DNA from: Pseudomonadota bacterium
GTDB taxonomy: Bacteria; Pseudomonadota; Alphaproteobacteria; Micropepsales; Micropepsaceae
NCBI GenBank assembly: GCA_021804785.1
Contig: JAJZGY010000019.1
Location: 1 to 40,615 of the forward strand
DNA: 40,615 nt
Direction: 5' to 3'
The notes beneath the pieces are model-generated. The model made no database searches. It saw only the letters and a list, made by a program, of their open reading frames with translations, and was not told the DNA's origin. Of the stretch, positions 1 to 7,342 are shown piece by piece (positions within the stretch are counted from its first letter, which is position 1; every line of letters begins with the position of its first letter). A program made the position numbers and the translations under genes.

Positions 1-127
1 TGATGGTATAATTCCATTCACCATGGAATGGGTCACGCACGATGTTGAGGTCGGCCATTTCGGCATCGGATATTTTGATGCCGGTAGTATAGCGATTTTC
101 ATCGAGCGCGCATCGTACGGTGAGCCC
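1..127 (-). pseudogene. ISAzo13-type transposase, C-terminal fragment
   Basis: Read on the minus strand in the frame that starts LTVRCALDENRY at about 124, this stretch continues TTGIKISDAEM and ends at the window edge with FHGEWNYTI. That run is typical of the C-terminal part of ISAzo13-family (Rhodopirellula-type DDE) transposases. No start is present and the upstream half is absent, because the reading switches into the integrase gene near 122-127. The element continues beyond position 1, so its 3' end cannot be judged. The assignment rests on motif recall. The fragment is clear but short. Confidence 0.6.
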
Positions 128-866
128 AGCGCAGTTCGCCTGGGCGCGGAAACAGCATCGCCATCAGTTTCAGACCCGCCACAGTCGGCGGCAGGCCGTC
201 GAAGCTGAAGATCGCCCGAAGCAGCCCACCCAACGCCTTGGGGTCGGTGATCGCGGCCCTGGAAACAACGCGAGGCGACGCAATTGCCCCCTTGAGCGCA
301 ATCGTCGGATCGTTCTCGGCCCTGGCGGTGATGACGGCATAGCGACAAACCGCGCCGATGGTCGCCCGCACCCGCCGGGCAGTTTCGAAATTGCCCTTTT
401 CCTCTATGTCCTGCAGTACCCGGAGGACGTGGACCGGCTTGATTTCGGCGACCTTCATCCGGCCCAGGGTCGGATACGCGAACTCCAGCAGCCATTTCTT
501 CTTGATCATAGTCGGCACAGCCAGGTTCTCGCGCCGCCGGCGCTCGATGTATTCCAGCGCGACGTCCTTGAAGGTGTCGCCGGGCAGCCGTTCCTCAGGT
601 ACTGGCTGTCGCCATTCCTGTGCAGGGTCCTTGCCGTCCCGCAGCAGCGCCTTAGCCAGGTCACGCCGCGAGCGGGCCTCCGACAGCGTCACCTCGGGAT
701 ATGGTCCGAGCGACAGCTGCCGCTGCTTTCCAGCGAAGTAATAGATCAATTGCCAGAGCTTCGATCCATTAGGCTGCACCCAGAACTGGAGGCCCTGTCC
801 GTCAGACAGTTTTCTGCGGCTGGCGCCGGGCTTCTCGGCTCGGCATTTGGCGTCTGTAAGCGTCAT
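99..866 (-). pseudogene. Truncated tyrosine integrase of the DUF4102 (P4-like) type
   Basis: 255 codons, against about 400 for the family. The N-terminal arm-binding DUF4102 domain (about residues 1-85: LTDAKCRAEKPG, LSDGQGLQFWV, LSLGPYPEVTLSEAR) and the core-binding SAM-like domain (about 100-200) are intact. The catalytic domain starts and keeps the first catalytic Arg (LFPRPGELRW), then breaks near position 122 and ends HRTMRAR. The box II His/Arg residues and the nucleophilic Tyr are missing, so it should be inactive. After the break the DNA reads as an ISAzo13 transposase end. Such integrases insert islands into tRNA 3' ends, and a tRNA-Leu-like end lies about 215 bp upstream of the start. 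Confidence 0.8.
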
Positions 867-919
867 GTCCTTCTCCTCGTTTGAAGAGACGTCGCATCAC
901 GCACAGGTCCGGCGACCTG

Positions 920-967
920 TACCCATAAGGGTCTTTTTTGGCCCTAAATACCCATAAAATACCCATA
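920..967. repeat. TACCCATA repeats, possible integrase arm sites
   Basis: TACCCATA occurs at 920-927, 949-956 and 960-967, the last two exactly 11 bp (one helical turn) apart. A fourth copy lies at 1169-1176 on the other side of the tRNA-like core. Short direct repeats between an integrase gene and its core site are the usual form of arm-type sites bound by the DUF4102 domain. The repeats are seen directly; their function is inferred. Confidence 0.45.
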
Positions 968-1014
968 GAAGCGGTGGGCATCCCAGAGCATCGGCGGCTG
1001 CCGGCGGACGTTAA

Positions 1015-1037
1015 AAAGCCCTATTTTATTGGGTTTT
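1015..1037. terminator. Weak hairpin between integrase and att-like core
   Basis: AAAGCCC (1015-1021) can pair with GGGTTTT (1031-1037) around a 9-nt AT-rich loop, with one G-U pair and T or A runs outside. It resembles a small bidirectional intrinsic terminator, but the stem is short. The rest of 867-1291 shows no convincing gene; it holds the repeats and the att-like core listed separately. Confidence 0.25.
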
Positions 1038-1079
1038 CGTCTCTCAGCGAACATTCGCGAATGTCCGCGAGAGAACAAA

Positions 1080-1095
1080 TGGTGCCCAGAAGAGG
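1080..1095 (-). other. Attachment-site core: last 16 nt of a tRNA-Leu-like gene
   Basis: On the minus strand this reads CCTCTTCTGGGCACCA, which matches the T-arm edge, acceptor stem and CCA of alphaproteobacterial tRNA-Leu genes beginning GCCCAGA. The similarity stops abruptly: no TTCGA loop or anticodon arm lies upstream (1096 onward), so this is not a tRNA gene. It points toward the integrase gene in the same orientation a target tRNA would, about 215 bp upstream of the integrase start. This fits a recombined att core. The anticodon class is unknown. Confidence 0.55.
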
Positions 1096-1291
1096 TCTCT
1101 TAGGTTGTCACCTAAGCCATTGAAAGGTCATGTGCGAGGGGGCTCTAATTCGCCCCGTATCCAGAAAATACCCATACTTTTCGCCCGATGATTCCCGGAC
1201 GTACCCAGATGTCAGCGGACATTGTCATCGGACGGTATCGAATGCGATCCAACCCATCGCCTCTCCTGTCCAGGAGAATCGGGTGGAAAAC

Positions 1292-1507
1292 TCATGCTGC
1301 GATGAGGCTTGGGAGGTATTCGTCGTCCCAGGAGTCGGTTTTCCGCTTGAAGGGCATGGAGTCCTGGATGGGCGACATCCGGTAGAGGTTGTTCGTCATG
1401 TGGCGCGGGGTGGTGACGTTGGCGGGCGCGTGCCCGGCTCGGATCCGCCATTCGTCGTCGCGGAACATCATGTCCATGATCCCGTGCAGGCTATTTTCCA
1501 CCGCCCA
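1292..1507 (-). pseudogene. ISAs1-family transposase, C-terminal fragment
   Basis: The minus-strand frame starts at about 1507 with WAVENSLHG and runs through [14 protein letters not shown] to a C-terminus with WDDEYLPSLI. This is the characteristic tail of ISAs1 transposases (HWxVENxLHWxLDVxFxED, then GWDDDYL). Everything upstream of that motif is missing. The fragment abuts the broken 5' end of higB at about 1507 with no visible spacer. It differs from the second ISAs1 remnant at about 1915-2281, so the two come from different element copies. Confidence 0.75.
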
Positions 1508-1737
1508 ACAGCCGAAAGTTTCCCGGAGATATTCGGGATCGAGCCTTGCGCAAGCTGCGCCAACTGGATGCTTCCCTTACGCCGGACGACTTGCGCAATC
1601 CGCCAGGCAACCGTCTGGAGGCCCTCAAAGGCGATCGCAATGGCCAGTGGAGCATCCGGATAAACGATCAATGGCATATCTGTTTTCGATGGAATGATGG
1701 CGAAGCCCGCGATGTCGAAATTTCGGACTATCACTGA
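1507..1737 (+). pseudogene. higB: HigB/RelE-type toxin, 5'-truncated
   Basis: In frame from about 1507 the DNA encodes [17 protein letters not shown] and then the family core [27 protein letters not shown] and VEISDYH. HigB toxins have about 17-20 further residues before the NSRK segment; here they are replaced by an ISAs1 end. A TTG at 1546 is the first conceivable internal start, but it would remove still more of the fold. Stop at 1735-1737, 14 bp before higA, in the usual higBA order. HigB is an mRNA endonuclease acting on translating ribosomes; this copy is probably inactive. Confidence 0.7.
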
Positions 1738-1751
1738 AGGGGTAATGAGGC

Positions 1752-2219
1752 ATGGCACTGCTGCACAACCCGCATCCCGGAGAAATTCCAAAGGCGGAAT
1801 TTCTGGGTGAGACAGGCATGAGCCAAAACCAGCTGGCAAGCGCCATTGGCGTTCCCGCCAACCGCATTCACGCAATCATTGACGGAACGCCGAGGATTGC
1901 GCTCCTGTCCGGGCGCACTCCGCTTCCCCGGCTGACGACGATTGCCATGGTTGCAAGCCACATCGAGCGTGGCGGCAGGATCGAGACCGAACAGCGCTTC
2001 TACATCTGCTCGCGTGCGCTCAGCGCCACTGAGTTTGCAGAGGCCGCCCGCGGCCATTGGGCCATCGAAAACAATCTTCATTGGATCCTCGACGTGACGT
2101 TCCACGAAGATCAGTCCCGTCTGTGTATCGGGGACGGGGTCAATAGTATGGCCGTCGTCCGCCACTTTGCCCGCAACCTGCTCCGCCAGGCCGTCGATCA
2201 GCGATCCATCAAGCGGTGA
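1752..2219 (+). CDS. Chimeric ORF: HigA antitoxin N-terminus fused to ISAs1 transposase C-terminus
   Basis: 155 codons. Residues 1 to about 50 (MALLHNPHPGEI, LSxNQLASAIGVPANRIHAIIDG-like helix-turn-helix) are a HigA/XRE antitoxin, which normally runs to 90-100 residues. After about residue 50 the sequence changes to an ISAs1 transposase (LTTIAMV, RIETEQRFYICSR, HWAIENNLHWILDVTFHED). The ORF is open across the join and has a GAGG sequence just before the ATG, so a fused protein could be made. The DNA-binding helix-turn-helix is largely kept, but the rest of the antitoxin is gone. Treating it as a broken higA is the safer view; any function as a fused repressor is speculation. Confidence 0.65.
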   Translation: MALLHNPHPGEIPKAEFLGETGMSQNQLASAIGVPANRIHAIIDGTPRIALLSGRTPLPRLTTIAMVASHIERGGRIETEQRFYICSRALSATEFAEAARGHWAIENNLHWILDVTFHEDQSRLCIGDGVNSMAVVRHFARNLLRQAVDQRSIKR

Positions 2220-2281
2220 CGAAAGCATGCCGCTCGGAACCCAAACTATCTGCTCCAAATATTGGGGATAGTGCCTTGTTA
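1915..2281 (+). mobile_element. ISAs1-family transposase remnant with in-frame stop
   Basis: The transposase similarity starts near 1915 inside the higA ORF and passes through HWAIENNLHW. It meets TGA at 2217-2219 and then continues in the same frame as RKHAARNPNYLLQILG to a TAA near 2279. The TGA therefore looks like a point mutation inside the old C-terminus. No terminal inverted repeat could be defined by eye. 2282-2333 before flgL shows nothing recognisable. Confidence 0.6.
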
Positions 2282-2333
2282 ACCTCGACTCGTTGCCCTG
2301 GGTGACGCAGCGGCGGAGCGGGGTTCCCAGAGC

Positions 2334-3266
2334 TCAGCGGAAGTAGTTGAGCAAGGAGAGCTTGCCAAGCTGCGAGGTCACCTGCAGGGCGGCCTGCAGG
2401 GCAGTCTGGTTCTGGTTCAGGGTGGAGATCGCCTGGGCCATGTCGACGTTCTGGATGTTGGAGGCGAAGCCCTGATAGAGCGTGTTCATGGTGGTTTGCT
2501 GGGTGACTGCGTTCTGCAGTTGCTGATAGGTATCGCCATTGCTCGCCGCTGCGGTGTTGATGGTGGCGGCGGCGGTGGCGGCGCTGGTGATTTCGCCGGA
2601 CAAAAAATTGTTCTGTGCCGAGGTCAGCTGACTGCCGAGGGCGCCATTGGTGGTGGTGTAGTCGACGATGTCCTTGATGGTCTGCATCAGCTGGCTGCCG
2701 ACATCGGAGGCCAGAACGCCCACGGTCACGGTCTGCCCCTGTGCTACGGTGACTGTGGACTTCACGGTGCCGTTGGCAAAGACAGAGGCGCCGCTGGGCG
2801 CGGAGGCAAGCTGTGAAAGACTGCTGATGCTGACCGGTGGCGTATTGGTCTTGTCGCCGCCAAACAGGTAATTGCCATTGGCATCGGTCGAGTTGAGAAT
2901 CTGCGCGGCCTGATCGAACACCCCCTGCACCTGGGTCATGAGGTTGGAACCGTCATTGTTGGCGCTGGCGGTGGTGATGTCCTGGCGGAGCTGGTTGGCA
3001 AGATTGGAGAGCTGGGTGAGCTGGGTATCCTGCAGATTCGCCTGGTTCAGTCCGGCCTGGGCGGCTGCCTTGTAGGTGTTGGCGCGTGACGCGGCGGAGT
3101 TCGCCGCTTCCAGGGCCTGAACCTTGTCGCCATAGCCGGCATAGGTGTTTGATACGTTGCCGCTGCTGACCTGCTGCTCGCTTTGCGCCAGATTGGCATT
3201 GGCGGTGTTGAGCTGGGCGATCATCAGCTGCGTCTGGCCACTGTTGGTGATGCGGTCGATGCTCAT
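2334..3266 (-). CDS. flgL: Flagellar hook-filament junction protein FlgL
   Basis: 310 residues, normal for FlgL. The flagellin-like N-terminus (MSIDRITNSGQTQLMIAQLNTANANLAQSEQQ) and the C-terminal coiled segment (TMNTLYQGFASNIQNVDMAQAISTLNQNQTALQAALQ) form the helical D0/D1 domains that pack between FlgK and the first flagellin ring. The middle includes the family segment NYLFGGDKTNTPP. The start lies 11 bp after the flgK stop, with AAAGG upstream, so the two are co-transcribed. It is exported through the flagellar type III system and has no Sec signal. Confidence 0.93.
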   Translation of the reverse strand: MSIDRITNSGQTQLMIAQLNTANANLAQSEQQVSSGNVSNTYAGYGDKVQALEAANSAASRANTYKAAAQAGLNQANLQDTQLTQLSNLANQLRQDITTASANNDGSNLMTQVQGVFDQAAQILNSTDANGNYLFGGDKTNTPPVSISSLSQLASAPSGASVFANGTVKSTVTVAQGQTVTVGVLASDVGSQLMQTIKDIVDYTTTNGALGSQLTSAQNNFLSGEITSAATAAATINTAAASNGDTYQQLQNAVTQQTTMNTLYQGFASNIQNVDMAQAISTLNQNQTALQAALQVTSQLGKLSLLNYFR

Positions 3267-3277
3267 GATTTAGCCTT

Positions 3278-5413
3278 TCACTGGATCTGCAGCAGCGTGG
3301 TGTAAAGCGCATCTGCGGTCTGCAAGGCGCGCGCTGCGGCACTGTAAGCCTGCTGATAGCTCATCATGTTGGTCAGTTCCTGATCGAGATTGACGCCTGA
3401 AACCGACGATTGCTGGGTTTGGGCGGCGGTCAGAAGATCGCTTGTTTGGGTATTTGCGCTTTGCGCCGAGGAACTGCGCGTGGCGATGTCCTGATAGAGC
3501 GCGGAGGCATAACTTCCGAGGCTCGTGGTCTGGGCGGTCAGTGCACCGGCTTTGGCGAAACTCTGCTGATTGGTGGCGACGTTCTGCAGGGCGGTGAGAC
3601 CACGTGCGTCGCCTGCGGTGATGACGGTGCTGCCAACGGTTGCTCCTGAGAGGTTGGCCTGCGCGAAGGGAATGTCTTGTGGCGTATTCGTCAGCGCCGG
3701 GTTGACGCTGAAGCCGGATGCGAGAGCTGCCTGTTGGTCGGGGCCCACATTGAAGAGCTCCGTGAAGGACATGCCTGTATCGCCCCGGCTGGTGGTATCC
3801 TGGCTGACCGACAGGCTGTCATTGGCATAGTTGCTGCCAAGGCTCTGTGTGAGTGTGCCGCTCGCACCGAGCGAAAAGGTGGCGGCGCCCCCGAAGGCGC
3901 TGTTGAGTGCGCTGATGATGGAGCCGATGGTTTCGGTGCCGTTCAAGGTCACACTTGCGGTCTTGACGATCTGTCCGGTGGTGTCCTTGAGGGCCAGGGA
4001 GATAACGCCACCGGCAGCGAAATTGCCGGCGTCGCTAGTCGACATTCCGGTGGCGGTGATGGGTTGGCCCGAAGTACGGAAGATGTCATTGAGCCCGAAG
4101 AACTGGGCAAAACTGCTACCGCCCCGACTGGAGGGCGGGCTCGTCGTATCCTGAACTGCGATGCCATTGCCACCGGTGGCGGCCAGTGTGAGCGCGCCAT
4201 TGGCAAAGCTGCCGCTGCCGCTGGAGCCAAATGCACCGTTCAGGGTCGACAGGAAATCGCTGATCGTGCCGCCGAAGCCCATATTGGCCCCGCCATCCAC
4301 CGACATCTGGCCTGTGGTAAAATTGATGTCGATGCGATGGACGAGATTGCCATTGGCATCGGTGATGGCAAGCGTCGTGTTGCCGGTGAAGTTCATTGCG
4401 TCGCTGGAAACAAGACCAGTGTCCCGCCCGGTCAGTGACGCTGGTGCGGGATAGGAGGTGTTGGCATTGCTCTGGGCGTTGAACGCATTGGCGGTGGTCT
4501 GGGCAAAATTGCCGAGTTCCTGTCCCAGCTGGGCCAGGGCGCCATCACGCATATCGATGAAGCCCTGGAGCTTTCCAGAGGACAGATGCGGATCGAGCGC
4601 GGTAGTGCTGCCAACGCTTTGGCCGGTGGCCGGATCGATCATCGCGAGCTGAATGGGCGGATAGCTCCCCACCCCGTTCGAGGAGGTGTAGCTGAGCTGT
4701 CCGTAGCTGCTGCCGACCAGCGTTACCCCATCCTGCGTCGAGACAATCAGCTGCCCATTGGGTCCTGGCTGACTCCTTACTCCGATATATTGGGAGAGCT
4801 GCTGGAGTGCGGCGTCGCGCTGATCCATGAGCCCGTTTGGCGGGGTGGTGGTAGAATTGGCGGCACTGATCTGGGTGTTGAGGGTATAGATCTGGTTGAT
4901 GAGGGTGTTGACTGTCGCGATCGAGCCCGAGATCTGCTGGTCGACATTGGTACGCAGGCCCTGAATCGAGTTTGACAGGTTCGAAATCGTGCTGGCCAGA
5001 TTGCCGAAGGAATTGACTGCGGCCTGCTGGTTAGGCAGCGAGGTGGGGGCGAGCGAAGCGCTGCTGAGCGCCGAGAACACGTTATCGAGCTGGCTCGAGA
5101 TCGAGCTGCCACTTCCAGGGGACCCCAGAAACGCGTTGAGCTGAGTATAGGTATCGTTCTGCACTCCGGCCTGAGAGGCGGCGCCCTGGGCGGAGAGCAC
5201 CTGCGCATTGAGAAACTGGTCGGTGATGCGCTGGATATCGGCCACATCGACGCCGCTGAGCTGACTGCCGGAAACCTGGGCCTGCTGGTTGACCACTTCA
5301 CGGGCGTAGCCCGTGGTATTCATATTGGCGATGTTGTTGGAAATGGTGCTGAGCGCGGTCTGGCTTACCGACAGCCCTGACAAGGCGCTTCCGAAGATGC
5401 CATTGATGGACAC
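3278..5413 (-). CDS. flgK: Flagellar hook-associated protein 1 FlgK
   Basis: 711 residues from a GTG start at 5413. The N-terminus (SINGIFGSALSGLSVSQTAL, then SNNIANMNTTGYAREVV at 25-40) and the C-terminus (LTNMMSYQQAYSAAARALQTADALYTTLLQI) are the conserved rod/hook/HAP motifs. The central part is Ser/Thr/Gly-rich. The frame is open further upstream to 5515, but that would include a sigma-54 promoter at 5476-5490. GGAG lies 8 nt before the GTG, so 5413 is preferred. FlgK is the first junction ring on the hook and is followed by flgL. Confidence 0.93.
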   Translation of the reverse strand: MSINGIFGSALSGLSVSQTALSTISNNIANMNTTGYAREVVNQQAQVSGSQLSGVDVADIQRITDQFLNAQVLSAQGAASQAGVQNDTYTQLNAFLGSPGSGSSISSQLDNVFSALSSASLAPTSLPNQQAAVNSFGNLASTISNLSNSIQGLRTNVDQQISGSIATVNTLINQIYTLNTQISAANSTTTPPNGLMDQRDAALQQLSQYIGVRSQPGPNGQLIVSTQDGVTLVGSSYGQLSYTSSNGVGSYPPIQLAMIDPATGQSVGSTTALDPHLSSGKLQGFIDMRDGALAQLGQELGNFAQTTANAFNAQSNANTSYPAPASLTGRDTGLVSSDAMNFTGNTTLAITDANGNLVHRIDINFTTGQMSVDGGANMGFGGTISDFLSTLNGAFGSSGSGSFANGALTLAATGGNGIAVQDTTSPPSSRGGSSFAQFFGLNDIFRTSGQPITATGMSTSDAGNFAAGGVISLALKDTTGQIVKTASVTLNGTETIGSIISALNSAFGGAATFSLGASGTLTQSLGSNYANDSLSVSQDTTSRGDTGMSFTELFNVGPDQQAALASGFSVNPALTNTPQDIPFAQANLSGATVGSTVITAGDARGLTALQNVATNQQSFAKAGALTAQTTSLGSYASALYQDIATRSSSAQSANTQTSDLLTAAQTQQSSVSGVNLDQELTNMMSYQQAYSAAARALQTADALYTTLLQIQ

Positions 5414-5475
5414 GGGGCTTGCTCCACTCCTGTCCTGCGGGCGTGCGCAGGATACGATCTGCCGCTGACGCACAC

Positions 5476-5490
5476 GCAAATGCCGTGCCA
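5476..5490 (-). promoter_or_regulatory. Sigma-54 promoter of flgKL (-24/-12)
   Basis: The minus strand reads TGGCACGGCATTTGC, a full match to the TGGCACG-N4-TTGC consensus. Transcription should start near 5464, leaving about a 50-nt leader to the GTG at 5413. It fits the late flagellar genes that FlbD activates with RpoN, and FlbD is encoded in this window. Confidence 0.85.
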
Positions 5491-5540
5491 GTTCTTGAAT
5501 GGTGAAATCGGCCACTTTCTCTGCCTGGCACGGACTCGAG

Positions 5541-5578
5541 CGGCAGGCTTTGCCGGTCTGACCGGCAGCTTCTGCCGG
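5541..5578. promoter_or_regulatory. Paired palindromes, candidate FlbD (ftr-like) enhancer
   Basis: Two copies of CGGCA-N5-TGCCG occur at 5541-5555 and 5563-5577. Their centres are 22 bp apart, two turns of helix; the second extends to CCGGCAGCTTCTGCCGG (5562-5578). A further palindrome, GCCGGT-CTG-ACCGGC, spans 5552-5566. The block lies about 95-110 bp upstream of both predicted sigma-54 start sites, the distance usual for bacterial enhancers and for Caulobacter ftr elements. The symmetry is directly visible; binding by FlbD is inferred. Confidence 0.6.
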
Positions 5579-5639
5579 CAGCGCCCGAAATCCTGGCGGC
5601 CGCCTATGAATATCCGCGGAATGTCTGGCGGCTGCGACT

Positions 5640-5654
5640 TGGTCCGGCTCTTGC
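5640..5654 (+). promoter_or_regulatory. Sigma-54 promoter of fliK-flgD-flgE
   Basis: TGGTCCGGCTCTTGC matches TGGCACG-N4-TTGC at the invariant GG and GC and at all but two other consensus positions (C4 to T, A5 to C). Predicted transcription start near 5666, about 70 nt before the fliK ATG. It faces away from the flgK promoter and shares the palindromic block between them. Confidence 0.65.
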
Positions 5655-5735
5655 TTGGGTGTTTGCGCGAAACCTTTGGGATGTGCCCGCTTGGCTGCAG
5701 CTGCTGTCCTTGCACCTTTATCTAAGGCAAGTGCG

Positions 5736-7331
5736 ATGCCGGCGCTGATGGAGACGTCTGCGTCCAGCTCCAGTGCAGGCGATCACTTTGATACCCACCT
5801 GCGTCTTGCCACAGCCGCGGCGCAGCCCCCCAGGAGCAGCTCGGCCGGCAACGTGTCATCAGCCACAACGGGCGAGGCTCAGGCCCTGGATCCTACGCAC
5901 TCAGGCACCTCGCCCAGCGCAATTCTTCCGGTGGTCGCCAGCCAGGCGCAGACCCAGGCTGGAGGCAAGCCCGTGCCCGCCCCGCCCTCCGTACAAAAGA
6001 GCACCCCTTCGGCGTCGACGTTGCCGAATACGGGCACGGGCAGCCAGATCGCTGCAGCGAAGGTGTCAGTGACAGCTGATCCTGCTGGGGCAGCTGCGCC
6101 ACAGATTTCCGCGCCAGCATCGAAAGGCGCCAATCCCCAGTCCGCATCATCCACAAAAGCGGCGACGGCAAAGCCCGACGCGCCGGGCAAGGCCCGTAGC
6201 AATGGGACTGCGAGCATTGCGGCCAATTCCGCTCTTCTGCTCTCCACTCCCTCCACTGCGGATGGGACGCCGAGCGCCGCCTCATCTGCTGCGTCGGCCC
6301 CTCAAACGGCGTCATCTGCTGGCGCCGCGGCGAATGCTGCCGCCAAAGCGGGTGGGCAGAATAAGTCCACCACCGCCACAGCTCCTTCGACCTTGGTGCT
6401 GGCCATGTCGGGAGCTGCAGCGGTGCAGTTCGCCCCGGGCGTTTTAGCAAAGCCGGCATCTGCTAAAGCCTCGGACGCGATCACGCTTGATGGCGGCAAT
6501 AGTCTTGCCCGCAGTGTGGCAGGCACGCAGGGCTCCTTGGCATCCACGACCGCTCAGCCGGACGGCGGCAGCGCGGGTGCCGGGGGCAACAGTTCCATGC
6601 CCGCGCCAGGGGCGGCGGCCGCCCAGACCATGGTGGCAGCCAATGCTGCGAACGGCAGTCCAGGATCAAAGTCGGAGTCACCGCCCGCCTCGTCTCCGTC
6701 CGCGCATGGCAGCAGTGGTCTTGCGGCTGCGTCGCGCCCTGGCGGAGCCGGGAGCGTAGCGGCCGGCGCGATGCAATCCGCGCCAACACCCTCAGCAGGA
6801 GGGGCTTCGCCTCTAACTGTGACCACCCTTCCAGGAGCCGCGGTGACACCGCTGCCGACCCAGCAGGTGAGCGTTTCCCTGATGCCCTCCACTGGCGCGA
6901 ACCCGTCGGCGGTGCCGATCAGCAATCTTGGTCTTCTGGCCTTCAACATCGCCGCGCAGACCCGAGGCGGCGTCAGGAAATTCGACATCGCACTGCACCC
7001 GGCCGATCTTGGAAGCATCGCGGTACAGATGAGTGTAAGCGCCAATGGCACCGCGCAGCTGCATCTGCAGGCGGCAAATCCGCAGACGCTGCAATTGCTG
7101 CGTCAGGACGCGCCGCAACTTCAGACCGCACTCAAGGATGCTGGCATCAATCTTGCTGGTAACGGACTTAACTTCTCACTTCAGGGCCAGCAGCAGAACG
7201 CTGGTGGGTTTACGCCCAGGCCCAATTCCAATCTGGCGTTGTCGGCGGTGCCAAGCGTCGACAGCCAAGCCATCACCACCGTCAATGCCATCCACTATTC
7301 CGGCAGCGGCCGGCTCGACATCAACGTCTAA
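5736..7331 (+). CDS. fliK: Flagellar hook-length control protein FliK
   Basis: 531 residues from ATG 5736, which has AAGG 8 nt upstream. The frame is open back to 5655, but that overlaps the sigma-54 promoter. Residues 1 to about 390 are low-complexity Ala/Ser/Pro/Gly, as expected for the unfolded ruler part. The C-terminal Flg_hook domain (about 405-490) has VRKFDIALHPADLGSIAVQM, LHLQAANPQTLQLLRQ and LQTALKDAGINLAG. FliK is exported during hook growth and, through this domain, switches the export gate from hook to filament substrates. flgD follows after 11 bp. The N-terminal part cannot be assigned by motif; the call rests on the C-terminus and the position. Confidence 0.85.
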   Translation: MPALMETSASSSSAGDHFDTHLRLATAAAQPPRSSSAGNVSSATTGEAQALDPTHSGTSPSAILPVVASQAQTQAGGKPVPAPPSVQKSTPSASTLPNTGTGSQIAAAKVSVTADPAGAAAPQISAPASKGANPQSASSTKAATAKPDAPGKARSNGTASIAANSALLLSTPSTADGTPSAASSAASAPQTASSAGAAANAAAKAGGQNKSTTATAPSTLVLAMSGAAAVQFAPGVLAKPASAKASDAITLDGGNSLARSVAGTQGSLASTTAQPDGGSAGAGGNSSMPAPGAAAAQTMVAANAANGSPGSKSESPPASSPSAHGSSGLAAASRPGGAGSVAAGAMQSAPTPSAGGASPLTVTTLPGAAVTPLPTQQVSVSLMPSTGANPSAVPISNLGLLAFNIAAQTRGGVRKFDIALHPADLGSIAVQMSVSANGTAQLHLQAANPQTLQLLRQDAPQLQTALKDAGINLAGNGLNFSLQGQQQNAGGFTPRPNSNLALSAVPSVDSQAITTVNAIHYSGSGRLDINV

Positions 7332-7342
7332 GAGGACGTCCC

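Noticed and set aside
120-884. Long plus-strand frame opposite the integrase
   Set aside because: It is the antisense shadow of a clear integrase, with Arg/Gln-rich content and no domain motifs.
1080-1170. A complete tRNA-Leu gene
   Set aside because: Only the last 16 nt match; no T-loop, anticodon or D arm is present.
3677-4438. Plus-strand frame of 253 codons inside flgK
   Set aside because: Antisense of the FlgK coding region; no motifs and no ribosome site.
5525-5541. A second sigma-54-like site on the plus strand (TGGCACGGACTCGAGC)
   Set aside because: The GG-GC spacing is one base too long and the -12 element is not TTGC.
5653-5735. Longer fliK start at 5655
   Set aside because: It would begin at the last bases of the sigma-54 promoter, upstream of the predicted transcription start.
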